Shown here: piece after piece, positions 12,767-19,766 of the stretch
How the letters are laid out: each line of letters begins with the position of its first letter
Numbering within the stretch: position 1 is the stretch's first letter
From: a virus
Direction: 5' to 3' (one strand)
Length of the DNA: 37,022 nt
Virus record (IMG/VR): IMGVR_UViG_3300020596_000004
Location: 1 to 37,022 of that record
Program-made: the position numbers and the translations under genes
The notes under the pieces: generated by a model
Database searches by the model: none
The model's input: the letters and a program-made list of their open reading frames with translations, nothing else
What the model was told of the DNA's origin: nothing

Positions 12767-14878
12767 ATGTTGTTTCCCCAGCTTGGCGTCCAGTATTACA
12801 ATGAACGTCATCAAGGCATATTGTCACGCATGGAAGCTTTCTATGCTGAATCTATAACTATTAACCAATCATTTTGGTCAGAGGCTGATACCGACACTCG
12901 TTTTGAGACTGGTGATCAAACGCTATGGTCTGATTTGTATGGTAATTTACCAGCAAACAGGGGAAAACAGTTTAACTTTAATCGTATTCGTCGTGTTATT
13001 AATATGGTGTCTGGTCATCAAAGACGTAACAGAAATTCAACCATTGTAACTCCAGTAGAGAACGGTGACGCAGAAACAGCGGATCAGTTTACTAAGATTA
13101 TGATGTGGGTTAATAACCAAGAAGGTATCTTAGAAACGATAAGTGAATCATTCCATGGTGCCTTAGTTACTGGTATGAATTTACTACAGGTGTGGGTTGA
13201 TTACAGAAGCGATCCAGTGTCGGGTAATATAAAAGTAGATAATTGTAGTTATAACAGTTTTCTTATTGATCCTTATTTCAGGAAGTCTGATCTTTCTGAT
13301 TGCAATGCTTTATGGAAAAGATCTTTCTTAACAAAAAGAGAATGCATATCACTTCTTCCTGCTAACTCTGAAGAGATATTAGGTCTTTCTGGTAGTAATT
13401 CAGGGACTGGTAGAGATGGTAAGTTTCAGTTTATGCCAGAGAGTTACAATTATGGGTATAAGAATTTACTAACGTACGATGAGTTTTACTACAAAGACTA
13501 TAGAAACCAAAAGTTGCTTGTTGATTCGCAAACTGGTGAGACCATGGAATGGAAGAGTGATAACAAAGAAGGGTTAGAAGCTTTTCTTGGTGAGTATCCA
13601 TCTATTACTGTTATAGAGTCTGAAATTCCTACGGTAAATCTTGCAATTGTTGTGCAAGGTAAGGTCATGTATGATGGTCCGAATCCAATAGGGACCGACA
13701 AATATCCATTTGTTCCAGTTTTAGGATATTACAATCCACAGTCTCCTTACTTTCCAAACAGGATTCAGGGAATGGTACGTGGACTTAGGGACGCTCAGTA
13801 TCTTTATAATCGTCGTCGTATTATTGAACTTGATATACTTGAATCGCAAATTAACTCAGGTTGGATCTATAAAGAAAATGCTTTGGTTAATCCTAAAGAT
13901 GTGTTTATGTCTGGTCAAGGACGTGGGCTTGCTCTTAAAGAAGATGCTCAGATGACAGACGTTCAACAAATAGTTGCACCTCAAGTTCCACCATCAATGA
14001 TCCAGCTATCAGAGTTACTCGCTAAAGAAATTATGGAAATTTCTGGCGTCAATGAAGAACTTTTAGGTTCCGCAATGGACGATAAATCTGGCGTGCTATC
14101 TATGCTTCGTCAAGGAGCAGGTCTAACAACACTCCAAACATTATTTGATCAACTTGATAGGTCTCAAAAGTTACTGGGTGAAATAATACTTGATATTGTT
14201 CAGACTAACTTTACTCCTGGAAAAGTTAAAAGAATTTTATCTAACGAAGAGCCGACTGATCAGTTTTATAATAAGGCTTTTGGTAAGTATAATTGTGTAG
14301 TAGAGCAAGGTTTAAATACTTCGACTCAGAAGCAGATGCAATTTGCTCAGATGTTACAGTTACGTGAAGCTGGAGTTCCTATAACGACAGAAGATCTGCT
14401 TGAAGCTGCGACAATTCAAGGTAAGAAGAAGATCATTGATAATGCTAAGAAGCAAGAAGAGCAACAAGCTCAAGCGCAACAAGCTCAGATGCAATCTCAG
14501 ATGCAACTTCAGCAAGCACAACTTGAGGGGCTTCATGCTAAGTCTCAAGCTGATATTGGGCTTTACAATGAACGTACTTCTAGGGTTGATGAGAATCGTG
14601 CAATGGCTGTTGAACGACTCCATGAAGCAAATAAAGATGATGAGATAGCATTGCTTAACAAGGTTAAAGCTCTTAAAGAACTTGAAGAGATGGACTTGGG
14701 TCACTTAGAAAGATTATTAGGAATGGCTCAAATGTTAAAGCAGTCCGAAGTTAATCAGTCTGAGTCTGGTGTAGCTGAAACAGTTAGTACCCCAGTTCCA
14801 AGTCAGCAACAAGGTCAGCAGCAGCCAGATCCAAGTCAACAACTGGGTCAACAACAGGAGCCGCAAGCGATTGAATAA
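12767..14878 (+). CDS. Portal protein, P22 type
   Basis: 703 residues, matching P22 gp1-type portals (about 700). Diagnostic stretches include RIRRVINMVSGHQRRNRNS (about 80-98), HGALVTGMNLLQVWVDYR (about 127-144), YPFVPVLGYYNPQ and SGVNEELLGSAMDDKSGV (about 426-443). The last 200 residues are a long Gln-rich coiled coil (EEQQAQAQQAQMQSQMQLQ), like the barrel of the P22 portal. Portals form the 12-fold DNA channel at the capsid vertex. The ribosome site is AAGGAGATTAGAA. It is followed by structured non-coding sequence. Confidence 0.93.
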   Translation: MLFPQLGVQYYNERHQGILSRMEAFYAESITINQSFWSEADTDTRFETGDQTLWSDLYGNLPANRGKQFNFNRIRRVINMVSGHQRRNRNSTIVTPVENGDAETADQFTKIMMWVNNQEGILETISESFHGALVTGMNLLQVWVDYRSDPVSGNIKVDNCSYNSFLIDPYFRKSDLSDCNALWKRSFLTKRECISLLPANSEEILGLSGSNSGTGRDGKFQFMPESYNYGYKNLLTYDEFYYKDYRNQKLLVDSQTGETMEWKSDNKEGLEAFLGEYPSITVIESEIPTVNLAIVVQGKVMYDGPNPIGTDKYPFVPVLGYYNPQSPYFPNRIQGMVRGLRDAQYLYNRRRIIELDILESQINSGWIYKENALVNPKDVFMSGQGRGLALKEDAQMTDVQQIVAPQVPPSMIQLSELLAKEIMEISGVNEELLGSAMDDKSGVLSMLRQGAGLTTLQTLFDQLDRSQKLLGEIILDIVQTNFTPGKVKRILSNEEPTDQFYNKAFGKYNCVVEQGLNTSTQKQMQFAQMLQLREAGVPITTEDLLEAATIQGKKKIIDNAKKQEEQQAQAQQAQMQSQMQLQQAQLEGLHAKSQADIGLYNERTSRVDENRAMAVERLHEANKDDEIALLNKVKALKELEEMDLGHLERLLGMAQMLKQSEVNQSESGVAETVSTPVPSQQQGQQQPDPSQQLGQQQEPQAIE

Positions 14879-14902
14879 ATAAGCGCTTTACTTAATTGTT
14901 TA

Positions 14903-14984
14903 GCTATCTTAAAACTAGAGTGTCTCTAAATAAGATAGAGGTATATATTTAACCCTTGTAGTTAAGTTTTAACTAAGACTACAG
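14903..14984 (+). promoter_or_regulatory. Two consecutive RNA hairpins after the portal gene
   Basis: The first hairpin pairs CTATCTTA with TAAGATAG (14904-14911, 14931-14938) and has an inner stem TAGAG-TGT-CTCTA. The second pairs TGTAGT with ACTACA (14957-14962, 14978-14983), with an alternative AGTTAA / TTAACT pairing inside. Neither has a U run, so they look like mRNA-stabilising or processing structures rather than terminators. Confidence 0.45.
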
Positions 14985-15003
14985 TTTCTTGAAAGGTCCT
15001 ATT

Positions 15004-15210
15004 ATGGCGAAAAAACGTCATTACAATTCAGAAATTTCTGAAAACAAATCAGCTGTTGCTAATTTGCCACAGGAATCAGTATACAAGCCGTGGCCTAAGT
15101 CTGGCGAGTATGTAGATTTTGATTTAGACGATACTATTAAAGGTATTGATGAGCAGATATCTAAAGATGTCGCTAAAATGAAAAAACATTTACAGCCTGA
15201 AAAATACTAA
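15004..15210 (+). CDS. Small hypothetical protein
   Basis: 68 residues from ATG 15004 (MAKKRHYNSE), chosen because GAAAGG lies just upstream; the in-frame TTG at 14989 has no ribosome site. A basic N-terminus is followed by an acidic region (YVDFDLDDTIKGIDEQ) and a basic C-terminus. It lies in a string of very short genes between portal and scaffold, which may encode minor head proteins. No family is recognised. Confidence 0.6.
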   Translation: MAKKRHYNSEISENKSAVANLPQESVYKPWPKSGEYVDFDLDDTIKGIDEQISKDVAKMKKHLQPEKY

Positions 15211-15225
15211 CTTTTAGGAGTTATT

Positions 15226-15414
15226 ATGGAAGATAATGCTATAAAAGTTAGATACATCAGACGCGATGATTTCTACATAGATCCTAGAAGACAAAAAGAG
15301 TATGCGGATTTTTCATTAATGCCTAGCGGTGTTAATTCTATTGCTAATCTTGACCCAAAAGGATTTCAAAAGACTGTGTATTATCAGTCTGATAAAAAAG
15401 ATGGTGCTAACTAA
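15226..15414 (+). CDS. Small hypothetical protein
   Basis: 62 residues, mixed charge (MEDNAIKVRYIRRDDFYI, DPRRQKEYADFSLMPS). The ribosome site TAGGAG precedes the ATG. It is likely translated with its short neighbours. I see no motif that would assign a role. Confidence 0.55.
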   Translation: MEDNAIKVRYIRRDDFYIDPRRQKEYADFSLMPSGVNSIANLDPKGFQKTVYYQSDKKDGAN

Positions 15415-15429
15415 AGTCTAGGATAAATT

Positions 15430-15579
15430 ATGCCAGCTGCTCCTAGAATAAAAGGTAAGCCTGTTGATATAGCTTTTTCTATTTTAGGTATTCCTGCTAA
15501 CTTGAGATCAAAGAAGACGAAGATTCAACGAGAGATAGATCGAAGACTTCTTTTTCAAGAGACACAACGAGTTCGATAA
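15430..15579 (+). CDS. Very small basic protein
   Basis: 49 residues: MPAAPRIKGKPVDIAFSILG, then IPANLRSKKTKIQREIDRRL and a basic end. The net charge is strongly positive. An AGGATAAATT spacer-type ribosome site precedes ATG 15430. It lies in the same run of short genes, and its basic nature would suit binding to DNA or to the acidic scaffold. Not recognised. Confidence 0.5.
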   Translation: MPAAPRIKGKPVDIAFSILGIPANLRSKKTKIQREIDRRLLFQETQRVR

Positions 15580-15589
15580 TAGATCAATG

Positions 15590-15616
15590 GGGGAGGGTAA
15601 AATCTCTCCCTATTTT
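15590..15616 (+). terminator. Weak terminator or attenuator hairpin
   Basis: GGGAG (15591-15595) pairs with CTCCC (15606-15610), followed by TATTTT. The stem is short, so it is at most a partial terminator before the Lys/Ala-rich gene. Confidence 0.35.
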
Positions 15617-15636
15617 AAAATAATAAGGAAAATATA

Positions 15637-15864
15637 ATGGCTAAACATAAAGTTATGAAAAAACAAATTGCTATGTCTTTAAAAGATGTTGCTTCTGAGA
15701 AAGCTGATGTTAAAAAAACTGTTGCTTCAAAAGTAGCTAGCGTTAAAAAAAATGTTGCTTCTAAGAAAGCTGATGTTAAGAAAGCTGTTGCTTCTAAAAA
15801 GGCTGATGTTAAGAAAGCTGTTGCTTCTAAAAAAGCTGTAAAAAAAGTTATGAACGATAAATAA
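15637..15864 (+). CDS. Histone H1-like Lys/Ala-rich repeat protein
   Basis: 75 residues, about one third lysine. From residue 19 it consists of imperfect 11-residue repeats of the form KADVKKAVASK (four full copies plus a partial one). The composition resembles the lysine/alanine tails of bacterial H1-like proteins such as chlamydial Hc2. It has no acidic patches and should bind DNA non-specifically. It lies just before the scaffold/capsid operon and a strong terminator, so it could be a packaged DNA-condensing protein or a host-nucleoid binder. The ribosome site is AAGGAAAATATA. Confidence 0.65.
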   Translation: MAKHKVMKKQIAMSLKDVASEKADVKKTVASKVASVKKNVASKKADVKKAVASKKADVKKAVASKKAVKKVMNDK

Positions 15865-15911
15865 GAGTCGTACTACTCGTGCAGATCGTGCACTTCATAG
15901 TAACGCTGCTT

Positions 15912-15950
15912 CCCCAAGTATAATTCTACTCTATACTTGGGGATTTTTTT
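15912..15950 (+). terminator. Strong rho-independent terminator
   Basis: Perfect 11-bp stem CCCCAAGTATA / TATACTTGGGG (15912-15922, 15932-15942), 9-nt loop, then A and seven T (15944-15950). It ends the unit of short genes after the portal. Confidence 0.92.
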
Positions 15951-15965
15951 ATTCATGACTATAAT
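15937..15965 (+). promoter_or_regulatory. Candidate promoter overlapping the terminator
   Basis: TTGGGG (15937-15942) lies 17 nt before a perfect TATAAT (15960-15965). The -35 is weak (3 of 6). It would restart transcription into the scaffold/endolysin/capsid unit right after the terminator. Confidence 0.45.
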
Positions 15966-16003
15966 ACTCGTGACAGTTGCTTAGTCGGCACGGTTCCTTT
16001 TTC

Positions 16004-16034
16004 TGGGAGTTGGGGATATTTTTCCTGACTCCCA
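16004..16034 (+). promoter_or_regulatory. Leader hairpin / operator-like inverted repeat
   Basis: TGGGAGT (16004-16010) pairs with ACTCCCA (16028-16034), with GGA / TTCC pairing inside. It lies in the 5' leader of the gene at 16074. Confidence 0.4.
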
Positions 16035-16073
16035 ATAATATAGAAATAGATTGTAGTAAGAGTAGGAGTTAAT

Positions 16074-16598
16074 GTGAGTCAAACAGTAGGTAAAATAGCT
16101 AGGGATTTACTTTTAAAATCAACAGATAGCATAGATCCAATTGAGATACAACGTGCAACTGAGAATGAATATCTAGCTAATTTAGAGTTGTGCGTTAATC
16201 ATGCTTTAAAGAAGGTTGATTGCTCTGCTGTTAAAGGTCATGATGGGTGCTCAATCAGAGAAGCACTTATAGGAGATTTCTTTGTTTCGGTCTTACTTAA
16301 AAAAGAGAAGCTGCTGGAAAATGTTTTGCGCAATTACTTTGTTGCTTCAATATCTTGTCCAACTCCGCACTTCGATCAAACGGTTTATAAGTACGACTCT
16401 AAGAAAGAAAGCATTCAGTTTTTGTGGGTTGTTCCAGATCAGGAAACATGCCTTACGTTTAAAGAAAATAAACATATTATAGTTCCTGCAGAGCGTGGAC
16501 TATTGCAATTTATATTAGATTATTATAATGGTAATCTGCATAAGGTTTGTAAGACCCAAAATGGAGAGACTATGAATCCTGGATCGTTATTATTATAG
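16074..16598 (+). CDS. Hypothetical protein upstream of scaffold
   Basis: 174 residues from GTG 16074. The ATG two bases earlier meets a stop at once, and TAGGAG fits the GTG. Helical N-terminus (GKIARDLLLKSTDSIDPIE) with four cysteines spread over the protein. The C-terminal part (IQFLWVVPDQETCLTFKENK, then VPAERGLLQFILDYYNG) resembles small proteins I recall near phage scaffold genes, without an assigned function. It is the first gene after the terminator/promoter pair. Confidence 0.65.
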   Translation: MSQTVGKIARDLLLKSTDSIDPIEIQRATENEYLANLELCVNHALKKVDCSAVKGHDGCSIREALIGDFFVSVLLKKEKLLENVLRNYFVASISCPTPHFDQTVYKYDSKKESIQFLWVVPDQETCLTFKENKHIIVPAERGLLQFILDYYNGNLHKVCKTQNGETMNPGSLLL

Positions 16599-16609
16599 GA
16601 GTAGAGTAA

Positions 16610-16819
16610 ATGGATGTTAGAAGAAAGCCTGGAAGACCATTTAAAGTAGCTACAGGAGTTCCAGTAAGAGTAGTTACAGATTTTCCAGTGTCACTAGATA
16701 AGCTAGAATCGTTACGTTTAAAAATTAAATGTATTTTGCAGACTGTTAGTATTGTTACTTTTGGAGTAGTGCTGGTAAGTGCTATAAATTTATTATCACA
16801 GTTTATATACTGTTTATAG
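16610..16819 (+). CDS. Small protein with AT-hook-like N-terminus and one membrane segment
   Basis: 69 residues. The N-terminal RRKPGRPFK contains the GRP core of an AT-hook, which binds the minor groove of AT-rich DNA. Residues 41-68 form one hydrophobic helix (CILQTVSIVTFGVVLVSAIN). This would allow it to tether AT-rich DNA to the membrane (inference). Alternatively it could be a small holin-like protein whose GRP motif is chance. The endolysin gene lies two genes downstream, which keeps a holin role possible. Confidence 0.55.
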   Translation: MDVRRKPGRPFKVATGVPVRVVTDFPVSLDKLESLRLKIKCILQTVSIVTFGVVLVSAINLLSQFIYCL

Positions 16820-16830
16820 GAGCATGATAA

Positions 16831-17751
16831 ATGAGCAATAAAAAAAGAGGACCTTCGGTTGAACAACGTGGTGATATTGAAATGCCACCATTAGATTACG
16901 TAATGCCTAAAGACTTAGGCGGATCAGGTGTGATTGAAACGCCGCAAGAAATACAACAAGTGCATGATTACGCGCAAGATCAATCAATGGAGCAAGAAGA
17001 GCCAGAAGAGACGCAAGAAGTTTATTCAGAAGTAGAACAAGAAGTTGAATTAGATCCCAGATCTACTCCTGATATTAAAAAACAGAAGACGCAGCAAGAA
17101 AACTTTAAAGAAGTTCGAATGGCTAAGGAGCGGGCAGAACGCGAGCGTGATGCACTTATGTCTCAGATGCTCGACATGCAGTCTAAATTACAAGCGAACC
17201 AGCAAAATAACCAACAAGTCAAACAACCAATAGTTGAAGAGAGAGAGTGGTTTGATGACCTTGATCCAGAATCTTTAGTTGAAGGTAAGCAACTACAAAA
17301 AGTTGCCCAAGACTTTAAAGCAATGAAAAAACAATTACAACAGCAACAAGCTCAATCTCAACAACTTGCTACTGAAGCAAAGATACGATCTCAGTACCCT
17401 GATTTTGATCAAGTGTTTAATTCAGGTACTATTACTAGTTTAAATGAAATGTACCCAGATGTTGCCAATGCTTTACGTGTTATGCCTGATGATTATAATA
17501 AGGCGACTGCTGCATATACTATGATTAAAAATCTTGGAATATATAAAGGAAATGAAGTGAAAAAGCCTGCTTATGAATCAGATGTTTTAAAAGCTAAAGT
17601 TAACGCATCTAAACCTAGACCATTAACATCAGTTAATCCACAACAAGGCGACAGCCCTTTGTCAAAAGCTAATGCATTTGCCAATGGTTTAACTAAAGAA
17701 CTAAAAGAACAAATGCTAAAAGAAATGAATGAAGCTAGAAAAGGTCATTAG
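16831..17751 (+). CDS. Capsid scaffolding protein
   Basis: 306 residues, acidic N-terminus (EEPEETQEVYSEVEQEVELD), long charged coiled coil at about 85-130 (EVRMAKERAERERDALMSQM), Gln-rich segments at about 125-135 and 160-180 and a basic C-terminus (TKELKEQMLKEMNEARKGH). Acidic coiled-coil proteins of this size just upstream of the capsid gene are scaffolds, which bind capsid subunits through a basic C-terminal helix. The spacing to the endolysin gene is zero (TAG then ATG). Confidence 0.8.
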   Translation: MSNKKRGPSVEQRGDIEMPPLDYVMPKDLGGSGVIETPQEIQQVHDYAQDQSMEQEEPEETQEVYSEVEQEVELDPRSTPDIKKQKTQQENFKEVRMAKERAERERDALMSQMLDMQSKLQANQQNNQQVKQPIVEEREWFDDLDPESLVEGKQLQKVAQDFKAMKKQLQQQQAQSQQLATEAKIRSQYPDFDQVFNSGTITSLNEMYPDVANALRVMPDDYNKATAAYTMIKNLGIYKGNEVKKPAYESDVLKAKVNASKPRPLTSVNPQQGDSPLSKANAFANGLTKELKEQMLKEMNEARKGH

Positions 17752-18105
17752 ATGACTCTTCAGCAAAGACAAGCAACCTTTGCTTTCAATGTAGCCTTGT
17801 TAATAAACCATATCTTTGAGAGTAATCATTCAGTTACGTTTTCAGAAGCGTATCGTACTCCTGAACAAGCAGCACTTAATGCAAAGTCTGGTAAAGGTAT
17901 ACGCAATAGTCTTCATTGTAAAAGATTGGCTATTGATTTAAATCTTTTTAATTCAGGCAGAAAATATTTAATCAAAAAAAGTGATTATGAGCCATTTGGA
18001 ATCTACTGGAAAAGTTTAAATCCTGCTAATAGATGGGGTGGTGACTTCATTAAGCTTGGCGGTAAGATAGACGACTCGAATCATTTTGAGATGCAAGATA
18101 AGTAA
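17752..18105 (+). CDS. Endolysin, M15-type peptidase
   Basis: 117 residues, one domain. Zinc-site residues fit H55 and D62 in SLHCKRLAIDLNLF and H111 in DDSNHFEMQ, with D107 or D108 as the catalytic acid. YWKSLNPANRWGGDF is typical of M15 (VanY/L-Ala-D-Glu peptidase) phage endolysins. It cleaves the peptide stem of peptidoglycan and lacks a signal peptide or wall-binding domain, as in endolysins of Gram-negative hosts. It starts directly at the scaffold stop and lies between scaffold and capsid, an unusual location for a lysis gene. A strong terminator follows. Confidence 0.9.
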   Translation: MTLQQRQATFAFNVALLINHIFESNHSVTFSEAYRTPEQAALNAKSGKGIRNSLHCKRLAIDLNLFNSGRKYLIKKSDYEPFGIYWKSLNPANRWGGDFIKLGGKIDDSNHFEMQDK

Positions 18106-18137
18106 AACGTTTCATTAAGGACTCCCTCCTTTTTATT

Positions 18138-18172
18138 GTAGAGCGCTTATGATTCGGCGCTCTACTCTTTTT
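18138..18172 (+). terminator. Rho-independent terminator after endolysin
   Basis: Perfect 9-bp stem GTAGAGCGC / GCGCTCTAC (18138-18146, 18157-18165) with a 10-nt loop, then TCTTTTT. It separates scaffold/endolysin from the intron-containing capsid gene. Confidence 0.9.
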
Positions 18173-18355
18173 ATGTTGATTTGTTGTAAACCATTTTCCA
18201 AAATTCTTGCCTTCCATAAAAATATCCCTAATAATGTTGTTAAGCGTAATTCGAGAAGTCGCTTATCTCAAAAACTTCGGCGTAAAGATTCTCGCCAGAT
18301 CATTCTAGACGTATTAAGATTTCGTCAATCTAAAGGACAAAATAGTTATGTGTAG
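18173..18355 (+). CDS. Doubtful small basic ORF in the capsid leader
   Basis: 60 residues from ATG 18173. The reading frame extends upstream to 18149, but that start lies in the terminator loop. The product is very basic (VVKRNSRSRLSQKLRRKDSR). There is no ribosome site before ATG 18173 and a candidate capsid promoter lies within it, so it may not be translated. The 269 bp between endolysin and capsid hold only this frame, the terminator and the promoter candidate. Confidence 0.3.
   Translation: MLICCKPFSKILAFHKNIPNNVVKRNSRSRLSQKLRRKDSRQIILDVLRFRQSKGQNSYV
18207..18235 (+). promoter_or_regulatory. Candidate capsid promoter
   Basis: TTGCCT (18207-18212), 17-nt spacer, AATAAT (18230-18235): 4 of 6 and 5 of 6 matches. 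A promoter is needed here because a strong terminator closes the previous unit. The capsid ribosome site AAGGA (18364-18368) lies downstream. Confidence 0.4.
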
Positions 18356-18374
18356 TAAATCATAAGGACAAAAT

Positions 18375-19750
18375 ATGTCTATTACGACAACGAGTTCCTT
18401 AAAGTAGTGAGGAATTAAAATCTTTGGTAATTGACTTGGAAGCCCGATGGGGTGACAGGGGGCAAGCGTAATGGTAGCCTGATCGACTAAACCCAGAGAC
18501 CCGAAAGGGATGCGATAGTCAGAACACGAACTATAAAATGAAATTCGTGAAGGAGATTCGAAGAAGTTTCCTCGCTGAGAAATCAGTCAGTAGATCTATT
18601 AGATCGAAGTAACAGAAATGACCGGCTCCAGTGCAACAAAGCTTTAGCTATAAGTTGCTTTCAGTTCCAGTTCCAAACATGATTCATTAGTAATATTGTG
18701 AATTTAAAACCTATCCTGATTGACTTGGACGGCCGACGGGCTAACAAGGGGCAAGTTTAAATACAGCCTGAACGACTTAGCGGATGGGGCTCGAAAGAGT
18801 ATGCGAAAGTCTGAACTCTACGAATATATGAAGGTAGAGAGGGAGATCCGAAGAGGTTTCCCCGCCTAGCAATAGGTCATTAAAGTAACAGATTGAAGAT
18901 CCCTGCGATGCTTAAACAAATGCCTCGTAATGGTGGTACAACTCTGCGTATGCGTAGATACAATCCACTTGCAACAGCACTTGTTCCATTAGGAAACACT
19001 GGCGTTACTCCACCAGCTCAGCAATTAACAGCTGTTGATATTGACGCTAAGATTTCATTTTATGGAAGTTACGTCATATTAAACGAGCAAGTAACGCTAC
19101 AGTCGCAAGATCCAGTCTTGAATGAAGCGGCAGCTAGACTTGGCGTAAGTTTACGTCAAACTGAAGATGAGTTGACACGTGATATGCTTGCTTCAACAGC
19201 AGCATTTATCAACTGTACAGCTGGTGTAAATGGTGACAATCCAACTGAGCTTACTCGTTCAGATGTTGATGATGTAGTTCGTGCGTTACTTGGTAACGAT
19301 GCTTACACAATCATGGATAACATCGAAGGTGAAGATAAATTTGGTACAGCTCCTGTTCGTGATGCGTATTTTGCGCTTTGCCATACAGATCTTACTAAAG
19401 ATATGGATTCAGTTGATGGCTTTATCCAAAAGAACCAGTATCCATCTCCTATGAATGCATTGCGTTCTGAGTGGGGTGCAATTGGTAACTTAAGATTCTT
19501 AGTTTCATCTATTGGATCAATCACTGCTAGTGCTTCAAACTTAGGCGCGAATGTGTATAACATTTTCTGCGTAGGTATGGAAGCTTATGCTTGTATCGAG
19601 CAAGATGGTTACAGCGCAAGCTTTATCTATCGTGCACCAATGTATGATGGACCTTTAGCTCTTAATGCTTCTGTTGGTTACAAGTTCGCAGAAGTACCAC
19701 GTATTCTCAATGACCTTTGGGTATTGAATCTACGTTGTACATTAGCGTAA
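18375..19750 (+). CDS. Major capsid protein (N4-gp56 family), split by two group I introns
   Basis: Three exons: 18375-18400, 18621-18687 and 18896-19750. Joined, they give one 315-residue frame. Exon 1 encodes MSITTTSS plus two bases, exon 2 completes Leu and runs PAPVQQSFSYKLLSVPVPNM then IH, and exon 3 starts KIPAMLKQMP. Without splicing, the first ATG meets a stop after ten codons. The spliced protein has the N4-gp56 capsid layout: SVPVPNMIH, then NGGTTLRMRRYNPL, TALVPLGNTGVTP, FYGSYVILNEQVTL, QDPVLNEAAARLG and ELTRDMLAS. The ribosome site is AAGGA. Exon 3 alone, from TTG 18893, would lack the N-terminal arm and has no ribosome site. Confidence 0.92.
18401..18620 (+). ncRNA. Group I intron 1 (220 nt, no ORF)
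   Basis: P1: exon end TTCCTT pairs with intron GAGGAA (18409-18414), with U.G at the splice site (18400/18409). P3: CTTTGG (18422-18427) with CCAGAG (18493-18498). P7: GACTA (18485-18489) with TAGTC (18516-18520). P8: CCC-GAAA-GGG (18500-18509). P9-type helices: CACGAA / TTCGTG (18525-18530, 18544-18549) and AGGAGA / TTTCCT (18551-18556, 18567-18572). The intron ends in G18620, the expected omega-G. It is too small for a homing nuclease gene and should self-splice with guanosine. Confidence 0.92.
18621..18687 (+). other. 67-nt internal exon of the capsid gene
   Basis: It lies between the two introns and encodes most of the capsid N-terminal arm (PAPVQQSFSYKLLSVPVPNM, then IH). Its phase matches exon 1 (two bases carried over) and exon 3 (phase 0). 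Its last seven bases GATTCAT pair with the guide of intron 2. Confidence 0.88.
18688..18895 (+). ncRNA. Group I intron 2 (208 nt, no ORF)
   Basis: P1: exon end GATTCAT pairs with GTGAATT (18698-18704), with U.G at the splice site (18687/18698). P3: CTATCC (18711-18716) with GGATGG (18782-18787). P7: GACTT (18774-18778) with AAGTC (18807-18811). P8: CTC-GAAA-GAG (18790-18799). P9-type helices: CTCTAC / GTAGAG (18816-18821, 18834-18839) and GGGAGA / TTTCCC (18841-18846, 18857-18862). It ends at G18895. The core is clearly related to intron 1 (shared ATTGACTTGGA, GGGGCAAG, AGTAACAGA). Confidence 0.92.
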
Positions 19751-19766
19751 TCGAGAAAGGAATATT

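Noticed and set aside
18149-18355. Gene starting at ATG 18149
   Set aside because: The start lies in the loop of a strong terminator. Only a shorter frame from 18173, without a ribosome site, remains possible.
18893-19750. Capsid protein starting at TTG 18893 as a simple, unsplit gene
   Set aside because: It has no ribosome site, and it would lose the family-typical N-terminal arm that is found in phase in the two upstream exons.
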